64,000 nt of DNA, taken from assembly GCA_006503535.1 (NCBI GenBank), contig QYRS01000008.1, forward strand, positions 1,922,001 through 1,986,000. The letters run 5' to 3'. Source of the stretch: Arthrinium phaeospermum (taxonomy: Eukaryota > Ascomycota > Sordariomycetes > Amphisphaeriales > Apiosporaceae). This document shows positions 23,220 through 35,338 of this stretch, one piece after another (the stretch's first letter is position 1; every line of letters begins with the position of its first letter). Under the pieces are notes generated by a model that saw only the letters and a program-made list of their open reading frames with translations, did no database searches and was not told the origin of the DNA. The position numbers and the translations under genes are program-made.

Positions 23220-26200
23220 ATGACGGAACCCGTCACTGCGACTGCCCCTCCAGCGGCCACCCTCGAGGCGCCGCCGACCGAGCGCACCAGGAGCGACATC
23301 ACGAGCTCGCGAGAAGTCGGTCATGCAGCCGCCAGCCCAAACATCAGAACTCTTCTCGCCTCCCCGACGATTTCAATCCAGGCAGATGGTGCTTCTCCCA
23401 TCAAGGAGCGGCGGCCCTCGCTCATGGCGCACATGTAAGCCAGCCAGCCAAGCCAAGCCCAGCTCTCCAAATAACCACGACAACCACCACCACCACCCCG
23501 CATCGCATTGCGCCCTTGGCCATGATGCTGCACTTTTGAAAACGACACGTCGCTGATATACACGTTATAATGTTAGCTCCGCCCCTGCTGCTCAGCAATA
23601 CCAAAGCCCGTTGCGACACCATAAGCGAACGCCCTCTCAGCATCGCGAGGTCAAGGTGGGTACTGCAGCTACTTAAGCTTCCAAAGCTTCGTGCAGGTGG
23701 CCCGGCCTGGAAAACCCGGGAGCCGCCGCTGCACGCCAAGAGAGGCAGGCCCTTTGACTAATGGCTACCACAGGAAACCCTCAATGCGCAGTCCGAATAC
23801 ACCAGCGACGACGCCGACGGCACCAAGCTCCGAGTAAACCAGTACGTCATCCGCGAGGAGATCGGCCGGGGCTCCTACGGCGCCGTCCATGTCGCGACCG
23901 ACCAGTTCGGCGCCGAGTTCGCCATCAAGGAGTTCTCCAAATCCCGGCTGCGCAAGCGGGCCCAGTCCAACATCCTGAGGCGGCCGCCCGCCATGGGGAG
24001 GCCCGGCGGCCGCTTGCCGCCGGGCGCGCGCGGGGGGCGTGCCCCCTGGCCGGCGCACATGAAGCAGCTGAGCCAGAACGACGCCGCCGAGGCCAAGGAC
24101 GCCCTGTTTCTGATCCGGGAGGAGATCGCCATCATGAAGAAGCTGAACCACCCGAACCTGGTACAGCTGATTGAGGTGCTGGACGACCCCGAGGAGGACT
24201 CGTTGTGGATGGTGCTGGAGATGTGCAAGAAAGGGGTCGTCATGAAGGTCGGCTTGGACGACCTCGCCGATCCTTACCCCGAGGAACGATGTCGACATTG
24301 GTTCCGTGATCTGATTCTGGGCATCGAGTATTGTAAGTGGTATCTCTCGTCCGGGCCTCGAAAAAGCTGGTCGAAATCGTGTTCCATTTTCTGACCCAAA
24401 CCTCGCAGTGCACGCACAAGGGGTCATACATCGCGACATCAAACCAGACAACCTGCTCCTTACCGAGGACGACGTGCTGAAGATTGTCGATTTCGGCGTC
24501 TCGGAGATCTTCGAGAAGCCCGATGTCATGATGACGGCCAAATCCGCCGGCTCGCCCGCGTTCCTGCCGCCCGAGCTCTGCGTGGCGAAGCACGGCGACG
24601 TTTCGGGCAAGGCGGCAGACATCTGGGCCATGGGCGTGACGCTGTACTGCCTCAAGTACGGCAGGCTGCCCTTCAAGCGGGACAACGTGCTGGATATGTA
24701 CGAGGCGATTCGCAACGACCAGCCGGAAATCCCGGACGACGAGACGCCGGAGTTCCGCGATCTGATTACACGGCTGCTCGACAAGGATGCGAGCACGAGG
24801 ATAGAAATGTCGGAAATAAGAGTGCGTCTTGAATTGCTGTGACCATGTTCTTCAGGGGTATTTGCTGACAGATGATTATAGGAACATCCCTGGGTGACAC
24901 TAAACGGCAGCGATCCCTTACTATCGGAGGTGGAGAACTGTTCAGACATGATCGATATGCCAAACGACCTTGAAGTCAACCATGCCTTCACACCGAAAAT
25001 GAGCAACATGCTCACAGTGGTAAGCATCGCGCGCACATTCCCTAGAAAAAACGCCCGACTAACGCATGGGGTAGATGATGGCTATCAACAAATTCAAGGG
25101 CCTTTTGGCCAGGAGCCGTCCAAGCACGCCCGGTTCTAGGACGCCGCGGACGCCAAGGACGTTACAGATACCCAATGCTGCTTCCCACTATCAGCCTACT
25201 AAGCCCGCTCTGCCTGATTTCACGTGGAACCAGGCCTACGTTCCCCCGGAGCCTGAACATAAGGAGCCCGAACCCGAACGTGAGGAGCAGTCAACGCCTC
25301 CCCCTGCCCCCGACAGCCGACCCCGGCACAAATCTGTCGCGGAGGAGGCGGCCGACATCGTCGAGGCCCGCAAGGCCTGGAAGGCGTCCAACGTCCATCC
25401 CAACAGCGAGCAGACCAGAAGAAGAGAAGGAGGAGGAGAAGGAGGAGGAGGCACCGAAACTCCCCCAGGCGAGAAGGGCCACGCGCACGACCCCACCGAC
25501 CAATCGCCCCGCCTGCTGGGCATCGGCCTCGGGGGGCGCGACGAGTTCAACCACCAGGAGACGCCGGCGGACATCGTGTCGGACTCGCCGACGGGCATCG
25601 ACTTCAACATCTACGACACGGCGTTCGAGGCCGAGATCGAGCGCATCCGCGCCGAGAACCGGCAGCGGGGGCCCGACGCCGCCGCCGGCGGGGGTGGCGC
25701 GGCGACCCGGCCGCCCAAGAAGACGACGTACCTGACGCGCTTCGTCAACGAGAAGGAGAAGTACTTTGGGGACGACTCGATGATCCTCGAGGCCGGGCGC
25801 AGCTTGCCGGGGCTGGCGTCGTCGGGGATGAGCAGGGCGAGCGCGGCGACGGCAAGGGCGTTGGGGCGGATGCATATTGGGGGCGGTGGGGGTGGTAAGG
25901 GTGATGATACAGCTACTACTCCTACGCCGGAGGCGGCGGCGGCGGCGATGGGGAAGGATGAAGAGGCTAAGACGAAGGAGGAAGCAAAAGAAAAGGGGGA
26001 AGACAGTGAAGAAGGAACGACACCAACAACAAATACCGGTGCTGGACAGGACGCCAACAACAACGACACCAACAACACCAACAAGACGGCAGCAGCGGAG
26101 GAGCCGATGACGCTCTCGGAGAGCTACGAGAACGTCAAGGTGTCCGTTCACAAGTTCGCCGACGTGGTGGCGAGCACGATGCAGAACAAACTAGCGGGCG

Positions 26201-26232
26201 CAAAGGGGGGTGCGGGCGCTTCGAAGGAGTAG
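23220..26232 (+). CDS. Ca2+/calmodulin-dependent kinase kinase-like Ser/Thr kinase (Ssp1/CaMKK type)
   Basis: Six exons: 23220-23434, 23577-23655, 23774-24332, 24409-24821, 24882-25019 and 25075-26232; 853 residues, all phases agree. The domain runs from about residue 122 to 427: glycine loop GRGSYGAV (129-136), Lys150, HRDIKPDN with Asp294, DFG at 312-314, and the SPAFLPPE form of the APE segment. An Arg/Pro/Gly-rich insert follows the glycine-loop lobe, between SNILRR and HMKQLSQ, as in CaMKKs. Fungal members (Ssp1 in fission yeast; the Sak1/Tos3/Elm1 group in budding yeast) phosphorylate the activation loop of Snf1/AMPK and link calcium or glucose stress to growth. The roughly 390-residue tail is disordered, rich in Glu, Gly and Ala runs, with a basic patch at its start. 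Exon 2 is only 79 bases and was recovered by matching the HREVKETLNA junction. Confidence 0.9.
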
Positions 26233-27185
26233 TAGAGAAGTGCGAAATGTGGCGATCTCGATATCTGGAAAATGATTCGGGAGATGGATTGGCTGTGGGG
26301 ACACACATTACCGATAAGAAGATGAGGAGTAAGCCAGCCAGCAAGCAAGCAAGCAACAGCAGGACTCGGGCTTGGTGGGTGTGGTGTGGCTGTTCGATGT
26401 TCTTCTTTGACTTTGTGATTCAAAAGCGGAAGCGAATAGAGATGGGCAAGGTTCAGGATACACATCATCATCGTCATCATCATTATTATTAGTAAAACTT
26501 CCTTTTTAGAGGGGGTGAATAGCAAGCAAGCAAGCATGGCTAGCACGCGAATGGATATATTATATCGAAGATATCAAGTAGTAATACGGAACATTAGTAT
26601 TCCCTAAAAGGAAACTACAGCAGGAAGGAACAAATGCCAATACGAATATCCATCCATCTATAAATCTCGGGGTATATATTGATGTGTATCCAAATAATGA
26701 CTTATGCACTATGCGTTTGTGTTTGCACACGTTCCCTCTTGTTCTTTTCTCCGTCCCAACTCTATATGCATGCATGCTGCCTGTCCCCTATTTTCATTTG
26801 TTTCATTGTTTCTGGTCTGCTCGACTGTTTCCCCCTCCCTTGTTCCCCCGGCCGGCTCGTCTCAGTTCGTGAGAAAAACAAGCACAAATACGTTTGTGCG
26901 CCAGCTTTATCTCGCCTGTTGTGGTAATGAGCGAATGATGGACATTTCGAATGGAGAAAATGGTTAAATGGCACGACTTACCACGACTTATCATGGGTCA
27001 TTGATCATTGATTCGTGCCACCGCCATTCTCAGTCCTGCCCCCTCGTCGGGCAGGTAGGCAGCTGACCTAGTTAAGGGCTCGTTCACTGCATCGTCATCG
27101 ACGGTATATACTTACCCGTACTCACGTTCTGCACGGGTGTACTACGATGGTGCGGGGCTTGGGTCGTCATTCCTGAGCCTCCTCC
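26233..27185. other. Convergent intergenic region (kinase / C2H2 regulator)
   Basis: About 950 bp. It contains AGCA-unit runs near 26339-26355 and 26521-26535 and an ATC/ATT trinucleotide run near 26463-26490. I see no gene. Confidence 0.6.
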
Positions 27186-30100
27186 TCATCTAGTAGTCAT
27201 CGTGGTCATCGCCATAGCCGGTACCGTCATAGCCGCCACCGGAGGAGGCACCGCCGTCTGTACGGCGGCGGCGGCGGTACCGTTCGCAGTGGCGGCTCCG
27301 CGCTGCAGGATCTCGCGGTACTTCTCGAGGCTCTTGCCGATAATGTTGATAAAAGGCCACTGAGTATTGCTCTTGAAGAAATGGGCCCAGATCTTGAGCA
27401 CAGCGAGACTGAGACTACCCGGCTCCGTCGGCACCTCAAGTTCTTCCTTGCCACCACCGCCGCCATGAATGCAGTCATTACAGTCATCATCGTCATCGTC
27501 CGAATTGAAGTCGACGACGGCATAGGCCTCCTCGACAATACAACGGACCCAGTGCAGGATCCGGTCCTCGCTATCGGTGAGGGGCACGTCCGCCGCGGAC
27601 TCCTGCAGCGAGAGGAGCCACTTGCTGAGCAGGACGGCGCACTCGAGCCCCGACAGCGAGTGCCGCACGCTCCAGAAGAAGGCCTGGCTGCGGGCGACGC
27701 GGTCGACGCCCAGGCGGACGGGGACGCTGAGGGCGTGGGCGGCGTACAGCAGGGCCGAGATGACGCCGTCGCTGCGCTCGACGCCCGGGGCCCGGCACAG
27801 GGCGCGCGCGATCCGGGCCGGGTCCCGCGTCTCGAGCTGGCGGTACGGGCCCAGGTTCAGGTAGATGCGCACGTAGGCCAGGCCCAAAAGGGAGCTCGAG
27901 GTGAACGGGATCGGGCCGTTCTCGTTGTTGGGGTCCAGGCTCGACTCGGGGGCCTGCTGCCAGCCCGTGGTCCAGGAACGCAGGCCGCGCCTATAGGAAA
28001 CAGGAGAGCGGGTAAGTATATAAATAATATGTAGTCATCAAGTGGTATGACTTACTCTAGTTTGTTAACCTCCTCAGGCGGCAGGGCAGCCGACTGATCC
28101 ATAATAGGCAACGACAAGTCCCTCACGATATGGATCCGCTGCAGCAGCCCATGCAACAAGACATAATTCCCCAACGGCGTCGGGATGGGATCCAGCGGCG
28201 CCGTCCCGTTCCCATCGTCGGCGAACCGGAGCAAGCTCGACAGCGCGTCCTGGAAATTGAGCTGCTCCTTCTTGCGCGTCCCCATCCCCGTGCCCTCGCA
28301 GCCGTAGTTGCGCGCCAGCTGCCACTGCGCCGGCGAGCCCGCCTTCCACTCGGCCGTGTTGCACGGCAGCCGCAGGTGGATCTCGTTGCTGCGCAGCACC
28401 GGGTACACGTTGTACGCCACGCTGTGCGTGTGCAGGAACGTGAAGGAGATGAGCTTGGTGCGCCGGACCGACTCGTGGTGCACCCAGGCGAGCCAGGCCG
28501 ACTTGGGGTCCGCGATGCCGCCTCCTCCCACCGCCGCGGCTTCGGGTTCCTCGTCCAGCCCAATGTCGCGCAGCACCTGGACGAGCAGGCTTTGCAACGA
28601 GAAGGCCTCGACCACAAACTTTTCGTTGCGCTCCCAGGTCGCGAACCCCATCAGGATCACGAGGGCGCGGACGGTATCGATGGGCGCCCAGGGCCCGCGG
28701 TCGCGACTGATTCCGTTCATGTGCGGGTTGCAGTCGACGCCACCTACCGGGCAGTAGTTGTGGATGTTCAGAAACGTCTTGGTCTTGGGACCGAAACGGG
28801 AGCTTTCTAGAAGCAGTCTTTCCATCAACACAGCCCTTCCGGCGCGGAACAGTCTCGCCGAGGTGCGGTGTTCAAAGCAGTACTGCGAGCCCATGGTGGC
28901 CACGGCCAACACGAGCTCGGGCGCGGTTTCGTGCATCATCCAGGTCGGCTGGTGGATGAAGGGCATGTGCAAGTGGAAGCCTTGAAAGTACGAGGTCACG
29001 TATCTCGTGAGGGCATGGCGGGACGGCAGTACAAAGTCGGCATCTATGACATCTCGGAAGGACTCTAAGTGGGAAGCCAGGCAGTCACGTTGGTCCTCCG
29101 TCACTCTGAACGGCGTCGAGACCGTCTCTACACCACGAGGTTCTTTGGAGAGAGAACAGCAAAGTCAGCGCAACAATTCCCATTTTCTTTGTTCATATAA
29201 ACATATGTGCAGCCGAGCCGAGCCCTCGGCGCCGCTCCGCTCTCAGTGACACGGTTATTATGATATGTGCGTGCACCCAGATATTATGACAAGCTTGCTT
29301 CTCCATGTAGCCAAGAAGCGTTATGTTGCAACTCGATAGCCATTCTGGACATGGATACCTTGGGAACGGTGTTATTAATTTCAAGCAAGTTGCACGGGTC
29401 GGGTTTCTTTCGGTACGTGAGAGGGAGACGCGCCAAACGCTCTCGGCAAAGAAAAAGTAGTAGTCGGCACTTACTGTGTTCTGATTGGCCTTCTGCGAGC
29501 TTGCTCTTTTCGGGAGCCGACGGGAGCCAATAACTGAACGGAGTACCAGCTCGTCCGTTGGGGGCCGTCAGGTCCGACTCGGGCCTCGAATCCCTTAATT
29601 CGGGATCCAGCATTTCATTCTCCGTGTCCGGCTGAAAATACGGGCTCCATTCCGCCGGCAGCCCAACGCCGTCTAGGAAATTCGCAAATTCCCGGAACTG
29701 GTCAAATCCGGCCATATCTTGGCCTAACGATTGAGTAGACAATCAGTAAAAATTTAGAAAATCGTCTTGTTATCCTCTCACTCACCATTCTCGTAGTACT
29801 CCTGAGGCAAGAGAGGTTGTTGGTAGGGTTGGCCGATCATAGCCTGAGGATCGTCCAACCGGGGGTCGGTGGTGCGGTAGCCATTGGCGCCCAATGGCGG
29901 TTGTGACTGGTGATGCGCCCACGGGTTCATACTCATTCCCGATAATGATGCGGCGGCTGCGGCAGCTGCCATGTCATCGACTCCTGATGTTTGGTGGCCG
30001 CCCTTGTCGGATGCATTATCCGGTGGCCCGTCCGGCGTCTTCTCATGCAAGGCAATTCGCTGGTGGCGGGTTAATAAGTCCCGTCGTGTAAATGCAGCTC

Positions 30101-30664
30101 CGCAGTGGCAAATAAACGGTTTTTCTTTGGTGTCTGCCGGTCGATCAGCATTCTGCAGCCTCGAATCGGGCCAATGTCATGTTCGCTCAGGGTAGCATTA
30201 GGGATAAGCAACCCGCCCTTTGCGTAAATGCGCGCAGGTGTTCGTGTTGGTCTTTATCCTGTCCTGTGTGCCTGCTTTGGTTACACGGGGCAAATGTGTC
30301 AAATGTCATAGCCTCGGTATATCCCATCTATTCCCCATTCCCACTAAGGAATTAGAGCGAGGGCAGAGCAGGGCGGGCGGGCGAAAGTGTCTTTTTTTTC
30401 TGACGTGACGTGTCGTGTCGTGTCGTGCCATGACATGACTCTCTGGAATCTGGGGTAGGCAGATTTGACAAGTGGAAAATCCGGGGTAAACTGACGAGTC
30501 CTCACATGGCGCTCCTTGTGCTCGGAACGCTTGAAGGTCCGGCCACAATGTGGGCATGTGTGTGTCCCTCCTCCGGCGGCCGCTCCACGACGTCTGCGCC
30601 CGTTGCTGTTGCTAGCACCGCCGCCGCCGCCGGGTCGCTGCGCTGAAGTCGTCTGAGCCTCCAT
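27186..30664 (-). CDS. C2H2 zinc-finger transcription factor with fungal-specific transcription factor domain
   Basis: Five exons on the minus strand: 30664-30496, 30133-29786, 29723-29475, 29142-28056 and 27990-27186; 885 residues with consistent phases. Two C2H2 fingers form an Adr1-like pair: CPHCGRTFKRSEHKERH (about 37-53) and a second starting CHCGAAFTRRDLLTRH, the two joined by THTKEKPF across intron 1. The middle homology region (from about residue 260) has the FHLHMPFIHQPTW motif typical of the fungal_trans domain. A Gly-rich N-terminal stretch, an Ala run and an Asp run near the C terminus are low complexity. Introns 1 and 3 (362 and 332 bp) are unusually long, so their limits are the least certain. 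The gene is divergent from the SDR gene and borders the amidase, hydrolase and permease genes, so a local regulatory role is likely but inferred. Confidence 0.85.
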
Positions 30665-31180
30665 GTTGGAGGAGGAGAAGGATGGGGATGTTGGAGATGA
30701 GTTAGAATGAAAGTGGAGGGAACATGGGGGGGACTTAAAGCTGCCTTGGGGCTTTCGGCTCGCTCTTGACGATCGTCGAGTGGGGTAGTGTCCGCTTTCA
30801 CTCCAATATTTCCCAGATAGCCGACACTGGTCAATGACTCGCGAACAACTGCTTCTCCACTTCTTCTTATCTGGCCTAAGTGGGCACTGGTCAATGGGAA
30901 GGGCACGATGTCGGCAGATGACCGTCATTGTATGGAGATGCGTAACGTACAGGGCCATTTGTCTATTTGGGGTAACAAACCCGAGCCAGGGCCGACTGGC
31001 TGGTTTGGATGCCGACAAACTGTCACCAAACTGGCACCTGCCTACCAGCTACTTGCATGCCGGAAGTAGATAACCAGCATTTGTGCCGCCGCCATTCGTT
31101 CCGTACCAAATCAATCCTGGGCACTGTATAGTCCAACATCTCAACCTCAACCATAATCAGCAACGCCGTCGTAATAAACC
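30665..31180. promoter_or_regulatory. Divergent promoter regulator / SDR, with two GTTGGAG copies
   Basis: The 516 bp between the two start codons. Two exact GTTGGAG copies lie at 30665-30671 and 30690-30696, immediately upstream of the regulator's ATG and therefore in its leader. The same heptamer recurs in the promoters of the neighbouring hydrolase and permease genes, which suggests common control, possibly with autoregulation. The binding protein is not known. Confidence 0.45.
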
Positions 31181-32088
31181 ATGGCTGGAGCCGTTTTCCG
31201 ACTCCCGGGTGTTGCGTACATCACCGGCGCTGGTGGGTTTGGTGAGTCTCCTTTTTTGCCGACTGTCTGGCCCTCATGAGACTCATGCTTTCCAGGCATT
31301 GGCGCGGCGGTGGCGAAAGCATTTGCTCGGTCTGGCAGTTCTCGCATCGCCATAACCGACATCAACAAAAAGTGGCTAGACAGCACGCGGGATGCCATCC
31401 TGGAAATCAACCCTCAAGCCCAGGTATTAAGTCGCGACGGCGACATATCGGATGAAAGCTTTGTCAATTCCTTCGTGGCGGACATCCGCAAGACCTACTC
31501 CCGCCTCGATTATGCGGTCAACTGCGCCGGCGTTCTGGGGCAGAACCTTCGGTCTCATGAAACCAAGACCGAGACCTTCGACTGGATCACCAATGTCAAC
31601 TATAGAGGCACATGGCTCTCATCTCGGGCGGCCTTGACCCAGATGCTGGAGCAACACCCCCTGCCAGAGCACCCCAAACAGAGAGGAGCTGTCGTCAACA
31701 TTGCCTCGCAACTGGGTATAGTTGCGCGGCCGAATGCAGGTGAGTATATTGGGTGGTCTTGTGGAAGCCTGGAACTGACTGACACTCTGCAGCCGCGTAT
31801 TGTGCTTCGAAGGCGGCCATCATCAACATGACTCGCTCTGATGCCATAGATTATTCCAAGGACGCGATCAGAGTGAACTGCGTCTGCCCTGGAGTGATCA
31901 AGACACCAATGACGACAATGTCAAAGGAGGTGCTGGAGCGGTTGAAGCCTGCCATCAATATCGCCCCGATGGGCAGGATGGGGAAGCGTGATGAGGTGGC
32001 TGATGCCGTCCTGTTCCTATGTTCACCACAGGCCTCGTTCATCCAAGGGCACGCACTGGTTGTTGATGGGGGGTATACGATCAATTGA
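31181..32088 (+). CDS. Short-chain dehydrogenase/reductase (classical SDR)
   Basis: Three exons: 31181-31241, 31296-31739 and 31793-32088; 266 residues. Introns are 54 and 53 bp with GTGAGT donors. Classical SDR features are all present: the glycine cofactor motif TGAGGFGIG (residues 15-23, split by intron 1), NCAG after the fourth strand, a Ser in VNIASQLG, and the catalytic YCASK pair straddling intron 2. The C-terminal VNCVCPGVIKTP and VVDGG motifs are also standard. The acidic residue after the second strand (ITDIN) favours NAD(H) over NADP(H). It catalyses an alcohol-ketone type oxidoreduction, but the substrate cannot be read from sequence. It starts about 520 bp from the divergent C2H2 regulator and ends about 360 bp from the converging amidase gene, which fits a role in a small catabolic cluster. 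Confidence 0.92.
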
Positions 32089-32449
32089 GTGCACACATAA
32101 TGTGGGAAGCATTTTCCCAGAACCGGTGTGCTTAGAAATTAGAATCTATGTTAGAAAAATGGTTAGAAGGCCTGGGGCAAAAATACCCGTTGTGGTTTGT
32201 TCAAAGTGAGAAAGTATGCATGTACGCATCGGACGGCATGGGATTGTGAGCCCCATTCAATTTGGGGTCTAGTTACTTCGCATAGATCGAATGAGAGGCC
32301 CTGGCGAAATAGAAGCCAAGGGCAGTGATGTTGATCATATACCTGTTTAAGGCAGGGGAGTTGAAGGAAGTTGATCGATTGGATATAGGCTGTCTAAAAA
32401 TAAAAGTCAAATGCAGTTGAAACAACCTTCGCATCTTCAATATCCGACT
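32089..32449. other. Convergent intergenic region (SDR / amidase)
   Basis: Short 361-bp gap between converging stop codons. I see only AT-rich 3' UTR-like sequence. Confidence 0.6.
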
Positions 32450-34312
32450 CTAGGCAGCCAGCACACCCGCGACTTCCCTAGTAGTGATATCAACTTCAAG
32501 TGGTCGCTTCCCATTGGCATTGATAGTTCCATCGACCCACTCCATCGCCTTATCATTTTTCACCCCTTCGGTTTCGGTTGCCATGGCGGGTGCTTGACTC
32601 GGCCTAGAGCTGGCTGTCTTCCAGTCAAAGTTGCTCTCCCAAGCCCGACCGACTTTCAGCATCTTCTTTTCCTGCCATAAACCGCCGACGATCTGCATGC
32701 CCACAGGAAGAAGGACTTCGGGGTCTTCCTTGGCCGGTGCGAATCCGACCGGGACCGACATGGCTGGGTGACCTGTCACATTGAAGACGGCCGTGTTGGA
32801 GGTCAGCCCGATGCTAGGCTCGAAACACGACCGGGGTGACTCCCGCGACCCATGTCTCGGAGCAACGTAGGGCGTCGTCGGCATGACGAGGACGTCGTAC
32901 TCCTCGAAAGCTTTCTGAAACGCATCCCGGATCCTTCTCGCCATGTTGATGGATTTGCCGTACAGCCCAGGGAAGGTTTTGGCGAGATAAATGCCGTTTA
33001 TTACGGTGTTTTTCGTCGACGGGAACAGCTTGTCGAAGTTCTCCGCTGTCCAGGGTAGTCGGGCTTGCTCGAACTCGGTGAGAGAAAGCCCCCTCCTCCC
33101 GTGGGCCTGGCCAAGGACGCCGGCCGCCCCGGAGATGCGCTGCTGGATAGTCCAGATGAGTGGCCCCTCCAGATGCTCTGGGACGGAAACCTCTTCCACT
33201 CTTGCGCCAAGCTGCTCAAATTTCCTCGCAGCGCTGAGTACGGTTTCTCTCACCCGGGACTCGACAACTGGCTGGTCAAATCCTTCGCTGAGTAGACCTA
33301 TTCTAAGCCCAGAGAGGGGCAGCTGGGTCGTATCGACGCATTGGATTGACTCAAGAAACCGGAAGTTACCGTGTGCTGCAGACCCCAGGGACCTGTCGTC
33401 TATATCATCATAGCCCGCGATGGCATCGAGACAGGCCGTAGCCTCTAATACAGTTCTTGCCAAGGGACCAGCGTGATCGTCGACAGCGTCCCCAGAGGTC
33501 ACGCCGGTATAGGGGACTAGCCCGTGCGTTGGCTTGATACCAACACCTGGATTTCTGATCAGCTACACAGTATGGTAGGTATATCTCATTTCGGGGCGAG
33601 AACTCACATCCGCAAAGAGAGGAGGGGACACGTATGGAGCCTCCTTGGTCGGTACCAAGAGCAAGATCCATCAGTCCTCCGGCAACCAACGCAGCGCCCC
33701 CTGATGTGCTCCCGCCTGCCGAATAGCCCTCCTTGTGGGGATTTTCGATGGTGCCTTGAGCACTTGTAAACGATGACGTGGAGTTGCAGAAGCTTTCGCA
33801 GACTGCCGTGCCATGTATATCCGCCCCGGCATCGAGAACGCGTGTCACCACAGTGGCGTCTGTTGATGGGGTCCACGCGGGGAAAGCATCGCTGCCATAG
33901 AACTGAGGTACGCCGGCCACCGCAATACAGTCCTTCAAGCAGACAGATTTGCCGGCCAAGAGCTTGCTCGACTGGTCGCCCTTGATGAGGAACTTATGCG
34001 CCCATGCATGGCCATAGACTTGTTCGGACTCGGTAGGTACATGTAAGTTCTCCCGAGGGTACTTCTTCAAGTCGACCACCGGTTGATAATCCGGGAGCTC
34101 TAACAGCTGCTCGGCACAGTCATGTACAGCAGCCAGGAGCTGGTGATAATCATCTGAATCCTTTGGGTCAATCCTCAGACCGAGGTCTTTTAATAAGTCC
34201 TCGGCATCGCCCTTTTTGACCGGGTTGGCTCTAGCATCTGGTTAGCTCAACGCCTCGGACACCTGCTCCTACTGATTACTTACTCTCCCACTTCTTTGAA
34301 AAAGACGGACAT
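32450..34312 (-). CDS. Amidase-signature family hydrolase
   Basis: Three exons on the minus strand: 34312-34284, 34230-33608 and 33546-32450; 582 residues with consistent phases. Introns are 53 and 61 bp. The Ser-cis-Ser-Lys amidase triad is complete: Lys109 in VCLKDC, the cis-Ser region GGSTSGGA at about residues 182-189, and the nucleophile Ser208 in DQGGSIR, followed by the VGIKPTHG segment that completes the signature just after intron 2. Such enzymes hydrolyse carboxamides to carboxylate and ammonia. Family members range from acetamidases to half-amidases, and no motif here fixes the substrate. No signal peptide is evident, so it is probably cytosolic. Its promoter faces that of the NodB-type hydrolase about 1.0 kb away, and that gap holds five GTTGGAG heptamers. 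This pairing suggests consecutive steps on an amide or imide substrate, which is inference. Confidence 0.9.
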
Positions 34313-35338
34313 GTCGGCAAGGGTGTATACTGGCAGTAGTAGCTTGATTTCCACTATTAGGCTGAGAGGATGGAGGGTGAGGTCCGAATCAACAATGGGT
34401 AAGATAAGTTATTTGCGACAGTTGCGAATATTACATTATAGTCGCCCCCATCAGGCCTCCTCGGCTCGGTCGAGCAACAAGACACACCGAGCTGACAAAG
34501 ATCAAGCCAAGATGTGTAAGAGACGAATCAAATGGGTTCTTCCCGTCTATTCATTACCCCTTTGGGAACGTAGACGCTACCAGTACCTAGCCAAGGAGTC
34601 GGTTGAACATGGCCTATCTTGGCTGTGGTTTCTCCAACCGGTTTCCGGATTGGGGAGTTGGAGATGATCTACCCAGACTCCAACGCGCAACTCCTCGTGG
34701 AACTACTGCAAGTGGGTATAATCCAGTTACCCCATTCGGACTATTATGCGATTCAAGTCAGGTGTTCCAGGAGACTCCATTATCAATCCGACTTATGTTT
34801 GCGGATTGTCAAGTGACCCTGGTCTATTACGAATAACTCCATTACTTGACGTGCGGTGACTATATCACCGGTGGCGGTGATTTGGAGTTGTTGGATTAAG
34901 TCTCCAACAACCTGACCCCAATATCTACCCCTCCCCTATCAGCATCACATCCAAGTCTCCAACTACGATATCCACTTGCCGGCATAGTCACTATCTAATC
35001 GACAGACTATTGAGATCCATCCCAACTCCCGATCCTGCGATGCCAATTGGACTTTGGGTACGTCCATATCGTGTGCCAAGATAAACCTAGCCTCGGTCGT
35101 GTCATGTTATCGCATTCCCCGCAATCGTCCGCCCACGCACCCCGCAGATACTACTACCTAGATACTGATAGTCGTGTAAGAGACATACATGTACTAATTG
35201 CGTGAGAACCCCATTGGAGATATCGTGTAAGACGTTACTCTGATCGTCAAAACCACAATCTCGATCCTGCTTGCTGGAGTCTTGCTTTTGCTGTTCAAAC
35301 TTTACATTTGAATCCGCCTTGGGTGAACCACCACCAAA
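34313..35338. promoter_or_regulatory. Divergent promoter amidase / NodB hydrolase with five GTTGGAG heptamers
   Basis: Just over 1 kb between two start codons. Exact GTTGGAG or its complement CTCCAAC occurs at 34632, 34657, 34678, 34902 and 34957. That is about 320-650 bp from the amidase start and 380-710 bp from the hydrolase start. Some copies are close inverted pairs, for example 34657 and 34678, and further one-mismatch versions lie between them. A heptamer read on both strands is expected about once per 8 kb. A regulator-binding cluster is the simplest reading; a decayed repeat is the alternative. Confidence 0.45.

Noticed and set aside
23765..25036. 423-codon minus-strand frame opposite the kinase
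   Set aside because: It runs across several kinase exons and introns of the other strand; composition follows the complement of the kinase codons and no motif is visible.
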